The position numbers and the translations under genes are program-made. A stretch of DNA of 64,000 nucleotides, taken from NCBI RefSeq assembly GCF_020443705.1, contig NZ_JAIZZK010000020.1:19419-83418 (forward strand), given 5' to 3'. Shown one piece after another: positions 26,095 to 36,308 of this stretch (position 1 is its first letter; every line of letters begins with the position of its first letter). The stretch is from Clostridium algoriphilum (GTDB taxonomy: Bacteria; Bacillota; Clostridia; Clostridiales; Clostridiaceae). The notes below the pieces were generated by a model. The model saw only the letters and a list, made by a program, of their open reading frames with translations. It searched no databases and was not told the DNA's origin.

Positions 26095-27876
26095 TTAGTC
26101 GTTTAGTGCATCAAGTGATGTCTGTATCTCCCATATTCTTTTATAGATACCATCTTTTTTAATTAGCTCATCATGAGTACCTATAACTTGAATTTTACCA
26201 TGATTTAGTACAATAATTTTATCTGCATTCATTACAGTAGATATTCTGTGAGAAATTATGAAGGTAGTGTTGTTTTCACTTTTCTTTTTAAGTTTTTCTC
26301 TTATAACTCTATCCGTTTCAGTATCCACCGCGCTTAAGGAATCATCAAAAATCAATATAGGCATCTCTTTAACAAGTGTCCTTGCTATTGCAACTCTTTG
26401 CCTTTGGCCACCTGATAAAGTAACTCCCTTTTCACCTACAATAGTATCATACCCCTTCTCAAAGGTCGTTATAACATTATGCACAGCCGCTACAGTCGCC
26501 GCACTATATATTTCTATGTCTTTTGAATGCATCTTTGCCATTTTAATATTTTCCTTTATAGTTCTTGAATAAAGGAATGGCTCCTGAAGCACTATTCCTA
26601 CATTACTTCTCATATGCTTTCTCTCAATATCCTTAAGTTCTACTCCATCAACTTTTATCGAACCACTATTGTAGTCATAAAGTCTTAATAATAGATGTAC
26701 TAGTGATGACTTACCTGAACCAGTTGGGCCAATAATAGCAACTGTTTCACCCTGCTTTATCGTAAAAGTTATACCGTGAAGAATTTCATTACCATTCTCG
26801 TATTCAAAGTTTACATTATTAAAACTTATATCTCCTTTTATTTTCGGTTTAAGTTCTTTTCCATATTCTTTTTCAACGCTCGCATCTAGAATTTTTGTTA
26901 TCCTCTGAAGAGAAACAGACATCTTTCCCATATCAGTGAGTATTCTACCCAGCTGCCTAACTGGCCACAATAACATTCCTTCATATGTATTAAACACAAC
27001 CAAAGTACCTAAACTTATTACTCCATTAACTGCAAAATATATACCTGCAACTAAAACTAAACCAATTTGAGTCATGCATAGAATATCCGATGTAGCCCAA
27101 TAAACTGATTCTAACTCAACTAATTTAAAACTATAATCTCGATATTTCTTATTCTCTTTCTCATATTTTTCCATTTCAAATTTTTGTCTTCCAAAAGCTT
27201 TTACAACTCTAACTGCATTTAAATTTTCTTGGAGAACTGTTGTTAAAACTCCCTCTTGCTCATCAGCTTTTTCAAAGGTGTTTTTTATCCTATAAAAAAA
27301 CACATAAGAGAATATAAAAATTACTGGAACTGTTATCATTGCAATAATAGTCATCTTTTTATTAAGTGACAACATCATTATTATTGCAAATGCTACTATA
27401 AAAAATGCTCTTCCTATTTCCACCATCTGGGTTGCAAAAAATTTTCTAACGGTTTCAACATCAGAGGTGCATCTTTGAATTAAGTCTCCTGAATCTGCTT
27501 TAACATGATACTCATATGGCAAATTTTGAATGTGATCATAAAGTTTTACTCTCATATTTCTTGCAATATTTTCTGCAGCACGCGCAGAAAAATTTCCACT
27601 TAAGAATAAGAAAACTCCTCTTATACATGTTAAAATTACAAGACTTAAAGCACATATCCATAAATTTGTTATAAGTCCCTCTTTGCCACCCACTACGTTA
27701 ATTAGCTTTTGCACAACTTCTGGAACGTCCATTGATTTACTTCCTATTACCGAATCTATTGTTATTTTTATCACCATAGGCTCAATCATTGCTATAAATG
27801 TTGCTACTGCTATAGAAAGTATTGCTGTAATGTATAATATTCTATTTCCTTTTGTTAACTTTATAAGTTTCTTCAT
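26095..27876 (-). CDS. ABC exporter half-transporter with degenerate catalytic Glu
   Basis: A 593-residue permease-ATPase, the first gene of the pair. Walker A is IGPTGSGKSS, the signature is the canonical TLSGGQRQRV, but Walker B ends LIFDDSLSAVD, with Asp in place of the catalytic Glu. This is the hallmark of the degenerate-site subunit of heterodimeric ABC exporters. The start ATG 27876 follows CTAGGAG. No regulator gene is adjacent. Confidence 0.92.
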   Translation of the reverse strand: MKKLIKLTKGNRILYITAILSIAVATFIAMIEPMVIKITIDSVIGSKSMDVPEVVQKLINVVGGKEGLITNLWICALSLVILTCIRGVFLFLSGNFSARAAENIARNMRVKLYDHIQNLPYEYHVKADSGDLIQRCTSDVETVRKFFATQMVEIGRAFFIVAFAIIMMLSLNKKMTIIAMITVPVIFIFSYVFFYRIKNTFEKADEQEGVLTTVLQENLNAVRVVKAFGRQKFEMEKYEKENKKYRDYSFKLVELESVYWATSDILCMTQIGLVLVAGIYFAVNGVISLGTLVVFNTYEGMLLWPVRQLGRILTDMGKMSVSLQRITKILDASVEKEYGKELKPKIKGDISFNNVNFEYENGNEILHGITFTIKQGETVAIIGPTGSGKSSLVHLLLRLYDYNSGSIKVDGVELKDIERKHMRSNVGIVLQEPFLYSRTIKENIKMAKMHSKDIEIYSAATVAAVHNVITTFEKGYDTIVGEKGVTLSGGQRQRVAIARTLVKEMPILIFDDSLSAVDTETDRVIREKLKKKSENNTTFIISHRISTVMNADKIIVLNHGKIQVIGTHDELIKKDGIYKRIWEIQTSLDALND

Positions 27877-27905
27877 ATAAATTATCTCCTAGCAGATCAT
27901 GATGC

Positions 27906-28727
27906 TTAATTACCCTCATTTTTACTTATATACTTTCTAGTCTCCTCTTCAGTGCTTGTATACGCAGTCCTCATTTTACATCTAAACTCATCCTCGTCAA
28001 TGCAGAATTCTGGGATACCTAAGGTTTTTATAACTCCGTGCTTAACTTCAGGTGTTACATAAGAAAATTTCATATTTAATACATCCTCGTCCACTCTATT
28101 GAAATCTTCAAATTCTCTCTTTAAATCTTCAATAGTTTTTCGTGATCTGCGATGTATTTTTGCTTTTCTTTTAACCCTATCTCCTTCATTGCCACTTCTT
28201 AAAATTCTAAGTGCACTTAAAAACTTTTCTTTGTCCATGCCCCTTAGCTTTAAAATTACAAAGGGATCTTTATCAAATTCAAGCCCAAGCATATAATGAA
28301 CTGCCGCTATATGTTTGCATGGATTTGCAATATCTGTGCATGAACAATGAGTTACTAAATGTATTTGTTTTTTAGGAAAAAGAGGAGCTCCACCTTCTTT
28401 AAATGCTTCCTCTATATTTTCTGGCATTTCTCCATTTAAAAGTTTAGCACAAAATATAGCTTTTCTAGCCATGATATGCATAATTTTTTCCCACTGCTGC
28501 TTCGTGAAACTTTCAATTTTCATATTTACTTTATAGGGTACTAAATTGCTTCCCTTAACTTCTGCATCTACTTCTCCCTTTGATATTTCAATTTTTAGTA
28601 CATTCCCCGCTCTTGCATATTCACGTCCACTATCAACTCTAGAACTAATAGTAAAACTCGAAATTGCGTTATTCCACTTTTTTGACCACCAGTTACTACC
28701 AAATTCATTTCTTATTCTTCCAGTCAC
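27906..28727 (-). CDS. SWIM zinc-finger protein, partner of the SNF2 helicase
   Basis: About 273 residues with a single SWIM finger, CSCTDIANPCKH (CxC..CxH), in the middle. The N-terminus FGSNWWSKKWNNAISSF is the typical opening of bacterial SWIM proteins encoded beside SNF2 helicases. I prefer GTG 28727, which has AAGGAG ten bases upstream, over ATG 28754, which lacks a ribosome site. It follows the helicase gene on the same strand. A role in nucleic-acid binding for the helicase is inferred; in the other SNF2 gene of this window the same module is fused to the helicase. Confidence 0.85.
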   Translation of the reverse strand: MTGRIRNEFGSNWWSKKWNNAISSFTISSRVDSGREYARAGNVLKIEISKGEVDAEVKGSNLVPYKVNMKIESFTKQQWEKIMHIMARKAIFCAKLLNGEMPENIEEAFKEGGAPLFPKKQIHLVTHCSCTDIANPCKHIAAVHYMLGLEFDKDPFVILKLRGMDKEKFLSALRILRSGNEGDRVKRKAKIHRRSRKTIEDLKREFEDFNRVDEDVLNMKFSYVTPEVKHGVIKTLGIPEFCIDEDEFRCKMRTAYTSTEEETRKYISKNEGN

Positions 28728-28811
28728 AAGCTTACATCTCCTTGCCTCTATCATTGCGTAGATAACAATTATTACATTTTCACCATAATTGTTATCTTTT
28801 ATATGTTGATT

Positions 28812-31800
28812 TTAAGATTTGTTGTCATGCTCTAATATAAATAGTTCGCGTAGCTCCTTATTACTCATCTCTGATATCCAGTTTTCATTAGTTGAGACTA
28901 CACTTTCAGCGAGTGCCTGCTTTTTCTCTAGCATAACATCTATTTTTTCTTCAAGCGTTCCCATACATATAAATTTATGCACATGAACATTTTTAAGTTG
29001 CCCTATTCTGAATGCTCTATCTGTTGCTTGATTTTCAACAGCAGGATTCCACCACCTATCAAAATGAAATACATGGTTTGCTTTTGTTAAGTTTAGACCA
29101 AGCCCTCCAGCCTTTAAAGATAATATAAATACCATCGGTTCATTGCTATCATCTTGAAAAACATTAATTAATTCTTCTCTTTTTTTTCTGCTGGTTCCAC
29201 CATGTAAAAATAATGTTTTAACCCCCAGTTTTTTCTCAATCTCAGATTCTAGGATATGTCCCATTTCTGCAAATTGAGTAAATACTAATGACCTATCCCC
29301 TTCTTCTATAACAACTTCAAGCATTTCTAGAAGCCTTTCAAGTTTTCCAGAACGGCCTTCAATCTCCCCATTATCTTTTAAAAACTGTACAGGATGATTA
29401 CATATTTGCTTGAATTTTGTTAACGAGGAAATGATAAGACCTCGACGCTGAATACCTTCAGAATTATCTATCTTATTTAAACAATCTTTTACCACAGCTT
29501 GATATAAAGTGGCCTGCTCTTTTGTTAACGATGCATATTCCTTAGTCTCAATTTTTTCTGGTAAATCTTTAATAATATTTGTATCAGTTTTAAGACGCCT
29601 TAGGACAAATGGAGCAATTATTTTCTTTAATTTATTACTTTTATTAGGATCTCCATCTCTCTCTATAGGCACTGCAAATTCACTTCTAAATGTTGACCAA
29701 TTGTACAAATATCCTTTATTTAAAAAGTCCATAATAGACCACAAATCTGAAAGTCTATTTTCAACTGGTGTTCCTGTTAGAGCAACCTTATATTCTGCTT
29801 TTAGAGTTTTTATATAGTGTGTTTGTTTGGACGCACTATTTTTTATGTTTTGAGCTTCATCTAATATTATACCTGCCCATTCTTCCTTTTGGAATAGATC
29901 TCTATCTCTTACTATTAGCGCATAAGTTGTAATAATAACCTCATTTTTGTGAATCTCTTCGCTAAAATTTTCGTAACTCCATCTACTATTTCCGTGGTGG
30001 ATAGCAGATTTAAGGTTAGGTGCAAACTTTTCAATTTCCCTTTCCCAGTTTCCAACAACTGAAGTAGGACATATTATTAAAGTAGGTTTGTCCGTTAGTC
30101 CCTTTTCTCTTTCATAAAGCATAAGACATATGCTTTGCACTGTTTTTCCAAGACCCATATCATCAGCAAGACATGCCCCTATACCATGATTTCTCAAAAA
30201 TGTTAACCATGAAAACCCTCTTTTTTGATATTCACGGAGAGTACCTCTAAACCCTAATGGAATATCAACTTCTTGTATGTTATTTAAGTTAAATAGCTTT
30301 TCAAAAAAATGCCCAACGGCCTCTTGGTTATCTATAGTATCAACACTAACTCCAGGAATTATTTCTTCATCGCTTAAGTTGAGTCTTAATAATTCACCAA
30401 CAGGAATCTTCCCATTTAAGCCTTTATTCATTTTCATCTTGGAAAGTGTTTTAATCTGATGTATATCAACCTGTACCCACTGACCTCTTAATTGAATAAA
30501 AGGGACCTTTAGATTTGAAATTTTATCAAATTCTTTCTCACTTATCTCATTTCCATTCAAAGCAAGTTTCCAATCATATTCAAGAATAGTATCCATATTG
30601 AACGTACTCTTCACTGCCAAATTAGTATTTGTAACATGTTTTTTATCTTTTAATTTAACAGAAAGCCTTGACGGTTTTTTCCACCAGGCTGGTGCAATAA
30701 TACCAAAACCTTTTTCCTTTAAAAAATAAGCTGATTCCCTTAAAAATGAATACGCTTCCTCTTCAGATAACTTGCACTCTATAGGGACTGAATCATAAAG
30801 ACTCCTTTCAATAGGAATAAATATCTTTGATGCAGCTGCTAAATCCTCTAGTAACCTTTCTTGAGGATTATTGAATTTTTTATTCAAATAGGTTATTGTA
30901 TCCACGGACTCTTCAAAAATCATTTTAGCAGGTAGCATAAGGCTAAGATCATCTTTTGCTTGAAGCAAATATTCAAGTGTCCATTCCTCTTCTCGTCTTG
31001 GTGGATTGACTTTAAAACATGTACGAAATTCAAAATTATTGTTTTTAATTTTTATAGGTTCTATCCACTTCTTATACTCATTTAGCATTTTAAGTTGATC
31101 ACCTGTGTCTATTGGTATCTCAGGTAATTCTGAAAAAAGAGAATGCATCCAATTACTGCTTAAATTACTAAAATCAGGTTCTAAATAATCATTATCTTTG
31201 TTTATAACACTACAGCTACTTCTTACCATACTATCAATCATGGAATCCATAAAATTACTTACCAGTTTTGTACTATTTGTGTATATAAACGCCTGATTTT
31301 CTAATTGAAAATATGATTTACAAGTCGTAGGCATATTACTGCATAGAATTTTCTTTTTATCAATATACTCAGGGTCACTTGAATGCCATCTCCACTGCGA
31401 ATTTACTTTATTATTTACCCTATCAATAGTTAAAGAAGGCAAATACTTATGTTTTATAATTAGTTCTGCTGTGAATTTTGCCACTGTAATCCAAAATTTT
31501 AGTTCTTGTGATAATTCTATCTTCTCCGCTCCATTTTTATCTATATTTAAAATCATATGGAATGCATCTAAGTTATTAAAAGTAATGCCTCTGATTTCTC
31601 TTTTATCAAGCTCTTTAGATTCAAAATCATATTTGTATTTTCCATATTTTATATCTACTGCTGAATTATTTATTTTACTACGCAATTCTATTACTGTAGC
31701 CATCTCTTCATATAGTGGAAGTGCATTTTTAGGTTTCCTACCTCTTCTTGTGCACTTAGTCTCACCACTCTCGCCCCACAATATAAATGCGTGTTTATCT

Positions 31801-31835
31801 TCTGTAGTTTCTATCCATCCGCCATTTAATATCAA
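28812..31835 (-). CDS. SNF2-family helicase (HepA/HelZ-like)
   Basis: A 1007-residue SF2 translocase without a SWIM domain. The first 500 residues are the bacterial SNF2-associated N-terminal region. The motor has LADDMGLGKT (motif I), ILDEAQNIKN (II), LTGTPVENRLSDLWS (III) and ATDRAFRIGQ (VI). The start is TTG 31835 with GAGGG ten bases upstream. It forms a probable two-gene unit with the SWIM protein downstream. No defence-island genes flank it; an ABC exporter and a MATE gene do. Confidence 0.93.
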   Translation of the reverse strand: MILNGGWIETTEDKHAFILWGESGETKCTRRGRKPKNALPLYEEMATVIELRSKINNSAVDIKYGKYKYDFESKELDKREIRGITFNNLDAFHMILNIDKNGAEKIELSQELKFWITVAKFTAELIIKHKYLPSLTIDRVNNKVNSQWRWHSSDPEYIDKKKILCSNMPTTCKSYFQLENQAFIYTNSTKLVSNFMDSMIDSMVRSSCSVINKDNDYLEPDFSNLSSNWMHSLFSELPEIPIDTGDQLKMLNEYKKWIEPIKIKNNNFEFRTCFKVNPPRREEEWTLEYLLQAKDDLSLMLPAKMIFEESVDTITYLNKKFNNPQERLLEDLAAASKIFIPIERSLYDSVPIECKLSEEEAYSFLRESAYFLKEKGFGIIAPAWWKKPSRLSVKLKDKKHVTNTNLAVKSTFNMDTILEYDWKLALNGNEISEKEFDKISNLKVPFIQLRGQWVQVDIHQIKTLSKMKMNKGLNGKIPVGELLRLNLSDEEIIPGVSVDTIDNQEAVGHFFEKLFNLNNIQEVDIPLGFRGTLREYQKRGFSWLTFLRNHGIGACLADDMGLGKTVQSICLMLYEREKGLTDKPTLIICPTSVVGNWEREIEKFAPNLKSAIHHGNSRWSYENFSEEIHKNEVIITTYALIVRDRDLFQKEEWAGIILDEAQNIKNSASKQTHYIKTLKAEYKVALTGTPVENRLSDLWSIMDFLNKGYLYNWSTFRSEFAVPIERDGDPNKSNKLKKIIAPFVLRRLKTDTNIIKDLPEKIETKEYASLTKEQATLYQAVVKDCLNKIDNSEGIQRRGLIISSLTKFKQICNHPVQFLKDNGEIEGRSGKLERLLEMLEVVIEEGDRSLVFTQFAEMGHILESEIEKKLGVKTLFLHGGTSRKKREELINVFQDDSNEPMVFILSLKAGGLGLNLTKANHVFHFDRWWNPAVENQATDRAFRIGQLKNVHVHKFICMGTLEEKIDVMLEKKQALAESVVSTNENWISEMSNKELRELFILEHDNKS

Positions 31836-32074
31836 TTTTACTTCACCCTCTAATAATGCTGTTAATATTTTATTGCTACTATATAGTTTACCATATTTAA
31901 CTGGAAGATTTCACTTTTATATTATGTTTTATTATTTTTAAATTCGACTTCTCCCTTAAAACTATATTCTAACATATAAAAGTAAAGTTCTTGCCGTTCT
32001 ATTCTAGATATTAAGTATATATAATTTTTTATGAAATGCTATCTTTATATCTATTTGAAAGTGAGGAAAAATAG

Positions 32075-32150
32075 TCACTGACATCAGCCCTTATAACTGA
32101 CATTGAAATACCTCAAATGGATGGTCATACTCTAACAAGAAAAATTAATA
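32075..32150 (+). pseudogene. Remnant of a CheV/response-regulator receiver domain
   Basis: One frame reads ALITDIEIPQMDGHTLTRKI, which matches the phospho-acceptor Asp segment of CheV-type receiver domains. Frames before and after are closed within a few codons. The match is about 20 residues, too short to be a gene. The rest of 31836-32305 is AT-rich and otherwise empty. Confidence 0.6.
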
Positions 32151-32305
32151 TCTTCTTGTTTATATTAATATATATTTCTAATAAAAATAGATAAATTCAC
32201 ATAAATAATAAATTATTCAAATAAATATTTACTATTTGTGTATCTTTTTCTCCATAAGTACCCATACTATTAAAGTACTATTAAGAACTAAAGGAGGAAT
32301 TCACA

Positions 32306-32494
32306 ATGGAAAAGAACGCTAAACAACATATTCAAGATGCATGCACAGAACTTCAAAACTCAAGTACTTGTTTAACTGATGCCGCAAACACAGTAGAAAA
32401 AGCCGAAAATAAGCAACAAATACAGAACACTCTTAATGCTGTACAATCTGCGATACAGGCAGCTAATACTACACTTTCAAATTACAAAGAGTAG
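32306..32494 (+). CDS. Small helical protein, 62 aa, unknown
   Basis: A short protein behind an excellent ribosome site (AAAGGAGG, eight bases from ATG) and closed by a strong terminator, so it is very likely expressed. The sequence is rich in Ala, Asn, Gln and Thr with regular heptad-like spacing (AANTVEKAENKQQIQNTL), suggesting a two-helix hairpin. It has two Cys (positions 13 and 22). I know no function; small helical proteins like this are common in spores but nothing here proves that. Confidence 0.7.
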   Translation: MEKNAKQHIQDACTELQNSSTCLTDAANTVEKAENKQQIQNTLNAVQSAIQAANTTLSNYKE

Positions 32495-32526
32495 TTAAAA
32501 AATAATTATATTCAGCATTATTTTCT

Positions 32527-32560
32527 AAAGGAGCTTGTTTATTAACAAGCTCCTTTATTT
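32527..32560 (+). terminator. Intrinsic terminator
   Basis: AAAGGAGCTTGTT and AACAAGCTCCTTT form a perfect 13-bp stem followed by ATTT. Confidence 0.85.
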
Positions 32561-32621
32561 ATAATACAAATCACGTAAAACACTATAAAATTCACAATTT
32601 GTAATTAAGCATAATTAACGT

Positions 32622-33992
32622 TTATTTACTACGATAGGCAATGGATGTTGACATTTTTAATAGTTTACTAAATTTGTATTTAAACATGACAAACATAAGA
32701 AGTGCATCTATTCCCCACTGAAACGCAGTAATCCACCATACCGCTGTAATTTCGTAATTTAAAACATTAATAAAATAATATGTTAAAGGAAGTCTTATGA
32801 GCCAACTTGTAATACAACAAATAAAAAACGGGCTCTTGACATCACCTATCCCCTTGAGTGATCCAGCAAACACTGCCGATAACCCTATGAATGGTTGCTC
32901 AGCCGCTCCAATTGCTAGACACTTCCCGGCTAAATAAGCAACTCTTTTCTCATTATCATTAACAAAGAACTTCACAAGAATATTAGGCATAAATAAAAAT
33001 ATTATTCCAAAAAAGCTCATTATAAGTACAGCATAAAAAGCACAATTATAAGTAACTCCTTTTGCCTTTTTATAATCTTTTTTCCCTGTATTTAATCCTA
33101 CTAAAGTAATAACCGCAATTCCGAATCCAATACTCGGCATAACTGATATTCCTTCTATCATATTAGCTATTTCATCAGACGCAAAGGAGACACTTCCAGA
33201 ATGAATTATAATAGCAATACATATTAATTTACTAACAGCAAACACTGCTTCTTCCATTGAACAAGGAATAGCTAATTCTAATATCTTTTTTATATCTTTA
33301 AACGAAATGGAGAAAATATAAAATAGTTTGAACTTTATTTTTGCCTTGTATGCAGTATAATAAAAAGTAAATATAAACCCACATAAATAAGCAACGCTCG
33401 ATGCTATAGATGATCCCTCTACCCCTCTTGATTTAAACACAACACCAAAAATTAACATATAATTCAAAATTATTTTAACTGAAATTACAATTAATGAACA
33501 TATAAATGGTACAAAAGTATTTCCATATCCTATTAATATAGAATTTAAGAGCCTCATACTCATAGAAAAGAATATGGCTATAGCATTAAATCTAATAAAT
33601 GAATATCCTATTTCTAATACCTGATTTCTAGCCCCAAGTATATAAAGAAGTTCTTTTCCAAACAAGAACACTAAAATTGCTAGAATTAAGCAAAAACTAA
33701 TGCCAAAAATAAAACTAATTGTGGCAAGTTTCTCAGCTGTTTTATACTGCCTTGCACCTACTAGTCTAGAAACCAATGAAACAATACTTATGCAAAATCC
33801 ACCTGTAATAAATATTCCTATAACTGCATTCGTTAAATTGTTGCTCAGCCCAACAGCACTTACTGCTATATTTCCTCCATATCTTCCAATCATCATTAAA
33901 TCGAAAATGGCCATTAATGTATATATTGTTATCTCCGCAACTACCGGTAGTGAAGTATTGAGAACTTCATTGGTTGTATGTCTATTACCCAT
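32622..33992 (-). CDS. MATE-family efflux transporter
   Basis: A 456-residue, twelve-segment membrane protein of the MATE family, not closely similar to the other MATE protein of the window. It begins TTNEVLNTSLPVVAEITIYTLMAIFDLMMIGRYGG, typical of NorM-like members. ATG 33992 follows AGGAGGTAG. Upstream on the same strand lies a terminator-like hairpin at about 34160-34214, which could attenuate this gene. Confidence 0.88.
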   Translation of the reverse strand: MGNRHTTNEVLNTSLPVVAEITIYTLMAIFDLMMIGRYGGNIAVSAVGLSNNLTNAVIGIFITGGFCISIVSLVSRLVGARQYKTAEKLATISFIFGISFCLILAILVFLFGKELLYILGARNQVLEIGYSFIRFNAIAIFFSMSMRLLNSILIGYGNTFVPFICSLIVISVKIILNYMLIFGVVFKSRGVEGSSIASSVAYLCGFIFTFYYTAYKAKIKFKLFYIFSISFKDIKKILELAIPCSMEEAVFAVSKLICIAIIIHSGSVSFASDEIANMIEGISVMPSIGFGIAVITLVGLNTGKKDYKKAKGVTYNCAFYAVLIMSFFGIIFLFMPNILVKFFVNDNEKRVAYLAGKCLAIGAAEQPFIGLSAVFAGSLKGIGDVKSPFFICCITSWLIRLPLTYYFINVLNYEITAVWWITAFQWGIDALLMFVMFKYKFSKLLKMSTSIAYRSK

Positions 33993-34159
33993 ACAAGAAC
34001 TACCTCCTAAGAATTAATTTTCATTATTAAGTATATTAATAAAATCTACTTTAATGAATAAATTTTTAACCTTCGAGTAAGCTAGCTATATATATTATTA
34101 ATTGTCTTTTTTATAAATATGTGTAGACGTGCTGGATTAAGCATAATTTCAGAACATAA

Positions 34160-34214
34160 AAATGCTCCCTTTAAAATAGGAAGATTTTTTTCATCTGTCT
34201 ACTTTAATGGGAGC
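34160..34214 (-). terminator. Terminator-like hairpin upstream of the MATE gene
   Basis: On the minus strand GCTCCCATTAAAG pairs with TTTTAAAGGGAGC and is followed by ATTTTTA. It lies between the zinc-ribbon gene and the MATE gene, which are on the same strand. It may be a second terminator for the former or an attenuator for the latter. The remaining 33993-34159 shows nothing else. Confidence 0.55.
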
Positions 34215-34287
34215 TATAACTCTAATCTCTTAATTTTCAGTTAAATAGTTAGTGTATAAACTTATATAATATAATTTTATACAAAAA

Positions 34288-34309
34288 AATTAACCCTATA
34301 GGGTTAATT
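34288..34309 (-). terminator. Terminator of the zinc-ribbon gene
   Basis: AATTAACCC and GGGTTAATT around TATA; on the minus strand seven T follow. Confidence 0.75.
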
Positions 34310-34320
34310 GTAGTTTTTCA

Positions 34321-34485
34321 CTAGTTTCTGAATCCTCTGTCGTTCTGTTGTTTTCTTGCTCTTCTGCAATCAACACATCTTTGAGGTTCATTGTCGAATC
34401 CTTTTTCTTTGTAAAATTCTTGCTCGCCTTCAGTGAATACGAAGTCTTTGCCACAGTCTTTACAAACTAAAGTTTTATCTGCCAT
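34321..34485 (-). CDS. Small zinc-ribbon protein, 54 aa
   Basis: Starts ATG 34485 behind AAGGAGGAATG. It opens MADKTLVCKDCGKDFVFT, followed by EGEQEFYKEKGF, and later has RCVDCRRARK, so two CxxC pairs 26 residues apart. This is the conserved short zinc-ribbon family found throughout Clostridia (probable zinc-ribbon, zf-trcl type). The function is unknown. The C-terminus is basic and may bind nucleic acid. Confidence 0.88.
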   Translation of the reverse strand: MADKTLVCKDCGKDFVFTEGEQEFYKEKGFDNEPQRCVDCRRARKQQNDRGFRN

Positions 34486-34792
34486 TTTAAACATTCCTCC
34501 TTTTTCAAATATTAAGATATAGCACCAATTAACAATTATATTCTAAAAAGAGGATATGTTGTTATCTAGTTAATCTCAGTAATAACTACTATTATGCAGT
34601 CAATATACATCTATCTTATCATATATATTAATAAAAAACAATACAATATTAATTCTCTTATTTGTACTTAGATATCAAAGCGTAAATAGTATTTTGAGTG
34701 TGTTAAAAATAATATTTATGATTAAAATATTTATGAATTGGATAAAATATCTCTATACAATTAAATAAGATATTATAAAGGGTGTTTGATTT
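34486..34792. other. Divergent intergenic region, no gene seen
   Basis: About 300 bp between the zinc-ribbon gene and the germinant receptor operon. It is very AT-rich. Sporulation promoters are expected for the ger operon but I could not assign one with confidence. Confidence 0.5.
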
Positions 34793-36271
34793 ATGAATAC
34801 AAATGAATTTTCAAATGTAAAGCTAAAAAAATCATTAACTGAAAATATAAATATGATAAAAAATATTTTTACTAATGACACAACCCTCGTATATAGAACG
34901 CTGTCTATTGGAAAATTTTCTAACATTAAATGTATGCTTATATATATTGATGGAATGGCAAATATTGAAGCAATTAACATGAGTATCATCTCACCAATAT
35001 TATTAAATGATATAGCTGATATTAATACTAACAACATTATGGATATATTAATGCAAAAGTTACTTTTGACGGGTGATAATAAAAAAACAACCTCTCTTGA
35101 TGATATTATTAATGGAATTATGTACGGAAAAACCATGCTTTTCATAGATGGTTTGGATGTTGTAATTTCTATAAGTACAATTGGATGGAAAACAAGGGCA
35201 ATTACAGAACCTCAATCTGAAACTATAGTAAGGGGTCCTCGAGAAGGCTTTACCGAATCACTGAATATAAACCTTTCACTTATAAGGCGGCGTTTAATTA
35301 ATTCCAACTTAAAATTTGAATTTATGAAAATAGGTAAACAAACTAAAACTCAAGTATGCGTGTGTTATATTAAGGGAATAGCAAAGGAATCTATCCATGA
35401 AGAGTTAATGACAAGGCTCAATAATATTGATATTGATAGTATTTTAGATTCTGGTTACATAGAAGAATTAATTAAAGACGCTCCCTACTCTCCCTTTAGG
35501 ACTGTTATTAATACAGAAAGACCTGATGTGGTAGCAGGTAAGCTTCTTGAAGGAAGGTTTGCGGTTGTCTGCGATGGAAGTCCTGTTGTTTTAACTCTGC
35601 CAACTCTCTTTGTTGAGATTTTCCAGAGCAATGAAGACTATTATGACAATTTTTTGTATTCCTCCTTCGTAAGAAGTCTTCGATGGTTATGTTTTTTTCT
35701 TGGTACTAGCGTTCCTGCAATATATGTTGCAATTGTTACTTTTCACCAAGAACTTATTCCCACCTCACTTCTTATAAGTATATATACCGCCAGAAAAGGA
35801 GTACCTTTCCCATCACTTGTAGAAACTATGGGCATGACCATTATTTTTGAGATACTTAGAGAAGCAGGGCTCAGAATGCCAAAACATGTTGGTGGAGCAG
35901 TTACTATAGTAGGTGCTTTAGTACTTGGTGATGCTGCAGTTACTGCAAGACTAGTGAGTGCACCAATAGTTGAAATTAGTGCACTCACTGGAATCGCTAG
36001 TTTTCTATTACCCCAAGCTTTAGGACTAGTCGAAATAAGACTAATTTTTTTATTATTATCTTCCTTCTTAGGTTTATACGGTTATATTTTCGGGGTAATG
36101 GGTTTAGTTCTTCATATGATGTCTATACGTTCCTTTGGTATACCTTATATGACTAACATTCCCTCTTTCACCGCTCAGGATATAAAAGATACTGTGATTA
36201 GAGCTCCCTGGTGGAATATGTATTTAAGACCGAAGCTGTTAACAAAAAATAGTAAGCGCAAGAAAAAGTGA
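34793..36271 (+). CDS. Spore germinant receptor A-subunit (GerA family)
   Basis: A 492-residue GerA/GerKA-type protein. The N-terminal soluble half contains SLIRRRLINSNLKFE and the DAPYSPFRTVINTERPDVVAGKLLEG segment conserved in the family. The C-terminal half has four or five membrane segments, including PTSLLISIYTARKGVPFPSLVE and the GGAVTIVGALVLGDAAV stretch. GerA subunits sit in the spore inner membrane and, with B and C subunits, detect germinants. The C-subunit gene follows 17 bases later; no B subunit is present in the window. Confidence 0.94.
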   Translation: MNTNEFSNVKLKKSLTENINMIKNIFTNDTTLVYRTLSIGKFSNIKCMLIYIDGMANIEAINMSIISPILLNDIADINTNNIMDILMQKLLLTGDNKKTTSLDDIINGIMYGKTMLFIDGLDVVISISTIGWKTRAITEPQSETIVRGPREGFTESLNINLSLIRRRLINSNLKFEFMKIGKQTKTQVCVCYIKGIAKESIHEELMTRLNNIDIDSILDSGYIEELIKDAPYSPFRTVINTERPDVVAGKLLEGRFAVVCDGSPVVLTLPTLFVEIFQSNEDYYDNFLYSSFVRSLRWLCFFLGTSVPAIYVAIVTFHQELIPTSLLISIYTARKGVPFPSLVETMGMTIIFEILREAGLRMPKHVGGAVTIVGALVLGDAAVTARLVSAPIVEISALTGIASFLLPQALGLVEIRLIFLLLSSFLGLYGYIFGVMGLVLHMMSIRSFGIPYMTNIPSFTAQDIKDTVIRAPWWNMYLRPKLLTKNSKRKKK

Positions 36272-36308
36272 AGAAGGAGGGACCCCAAATGAAAAAAAAA
36301 AATTAGTA

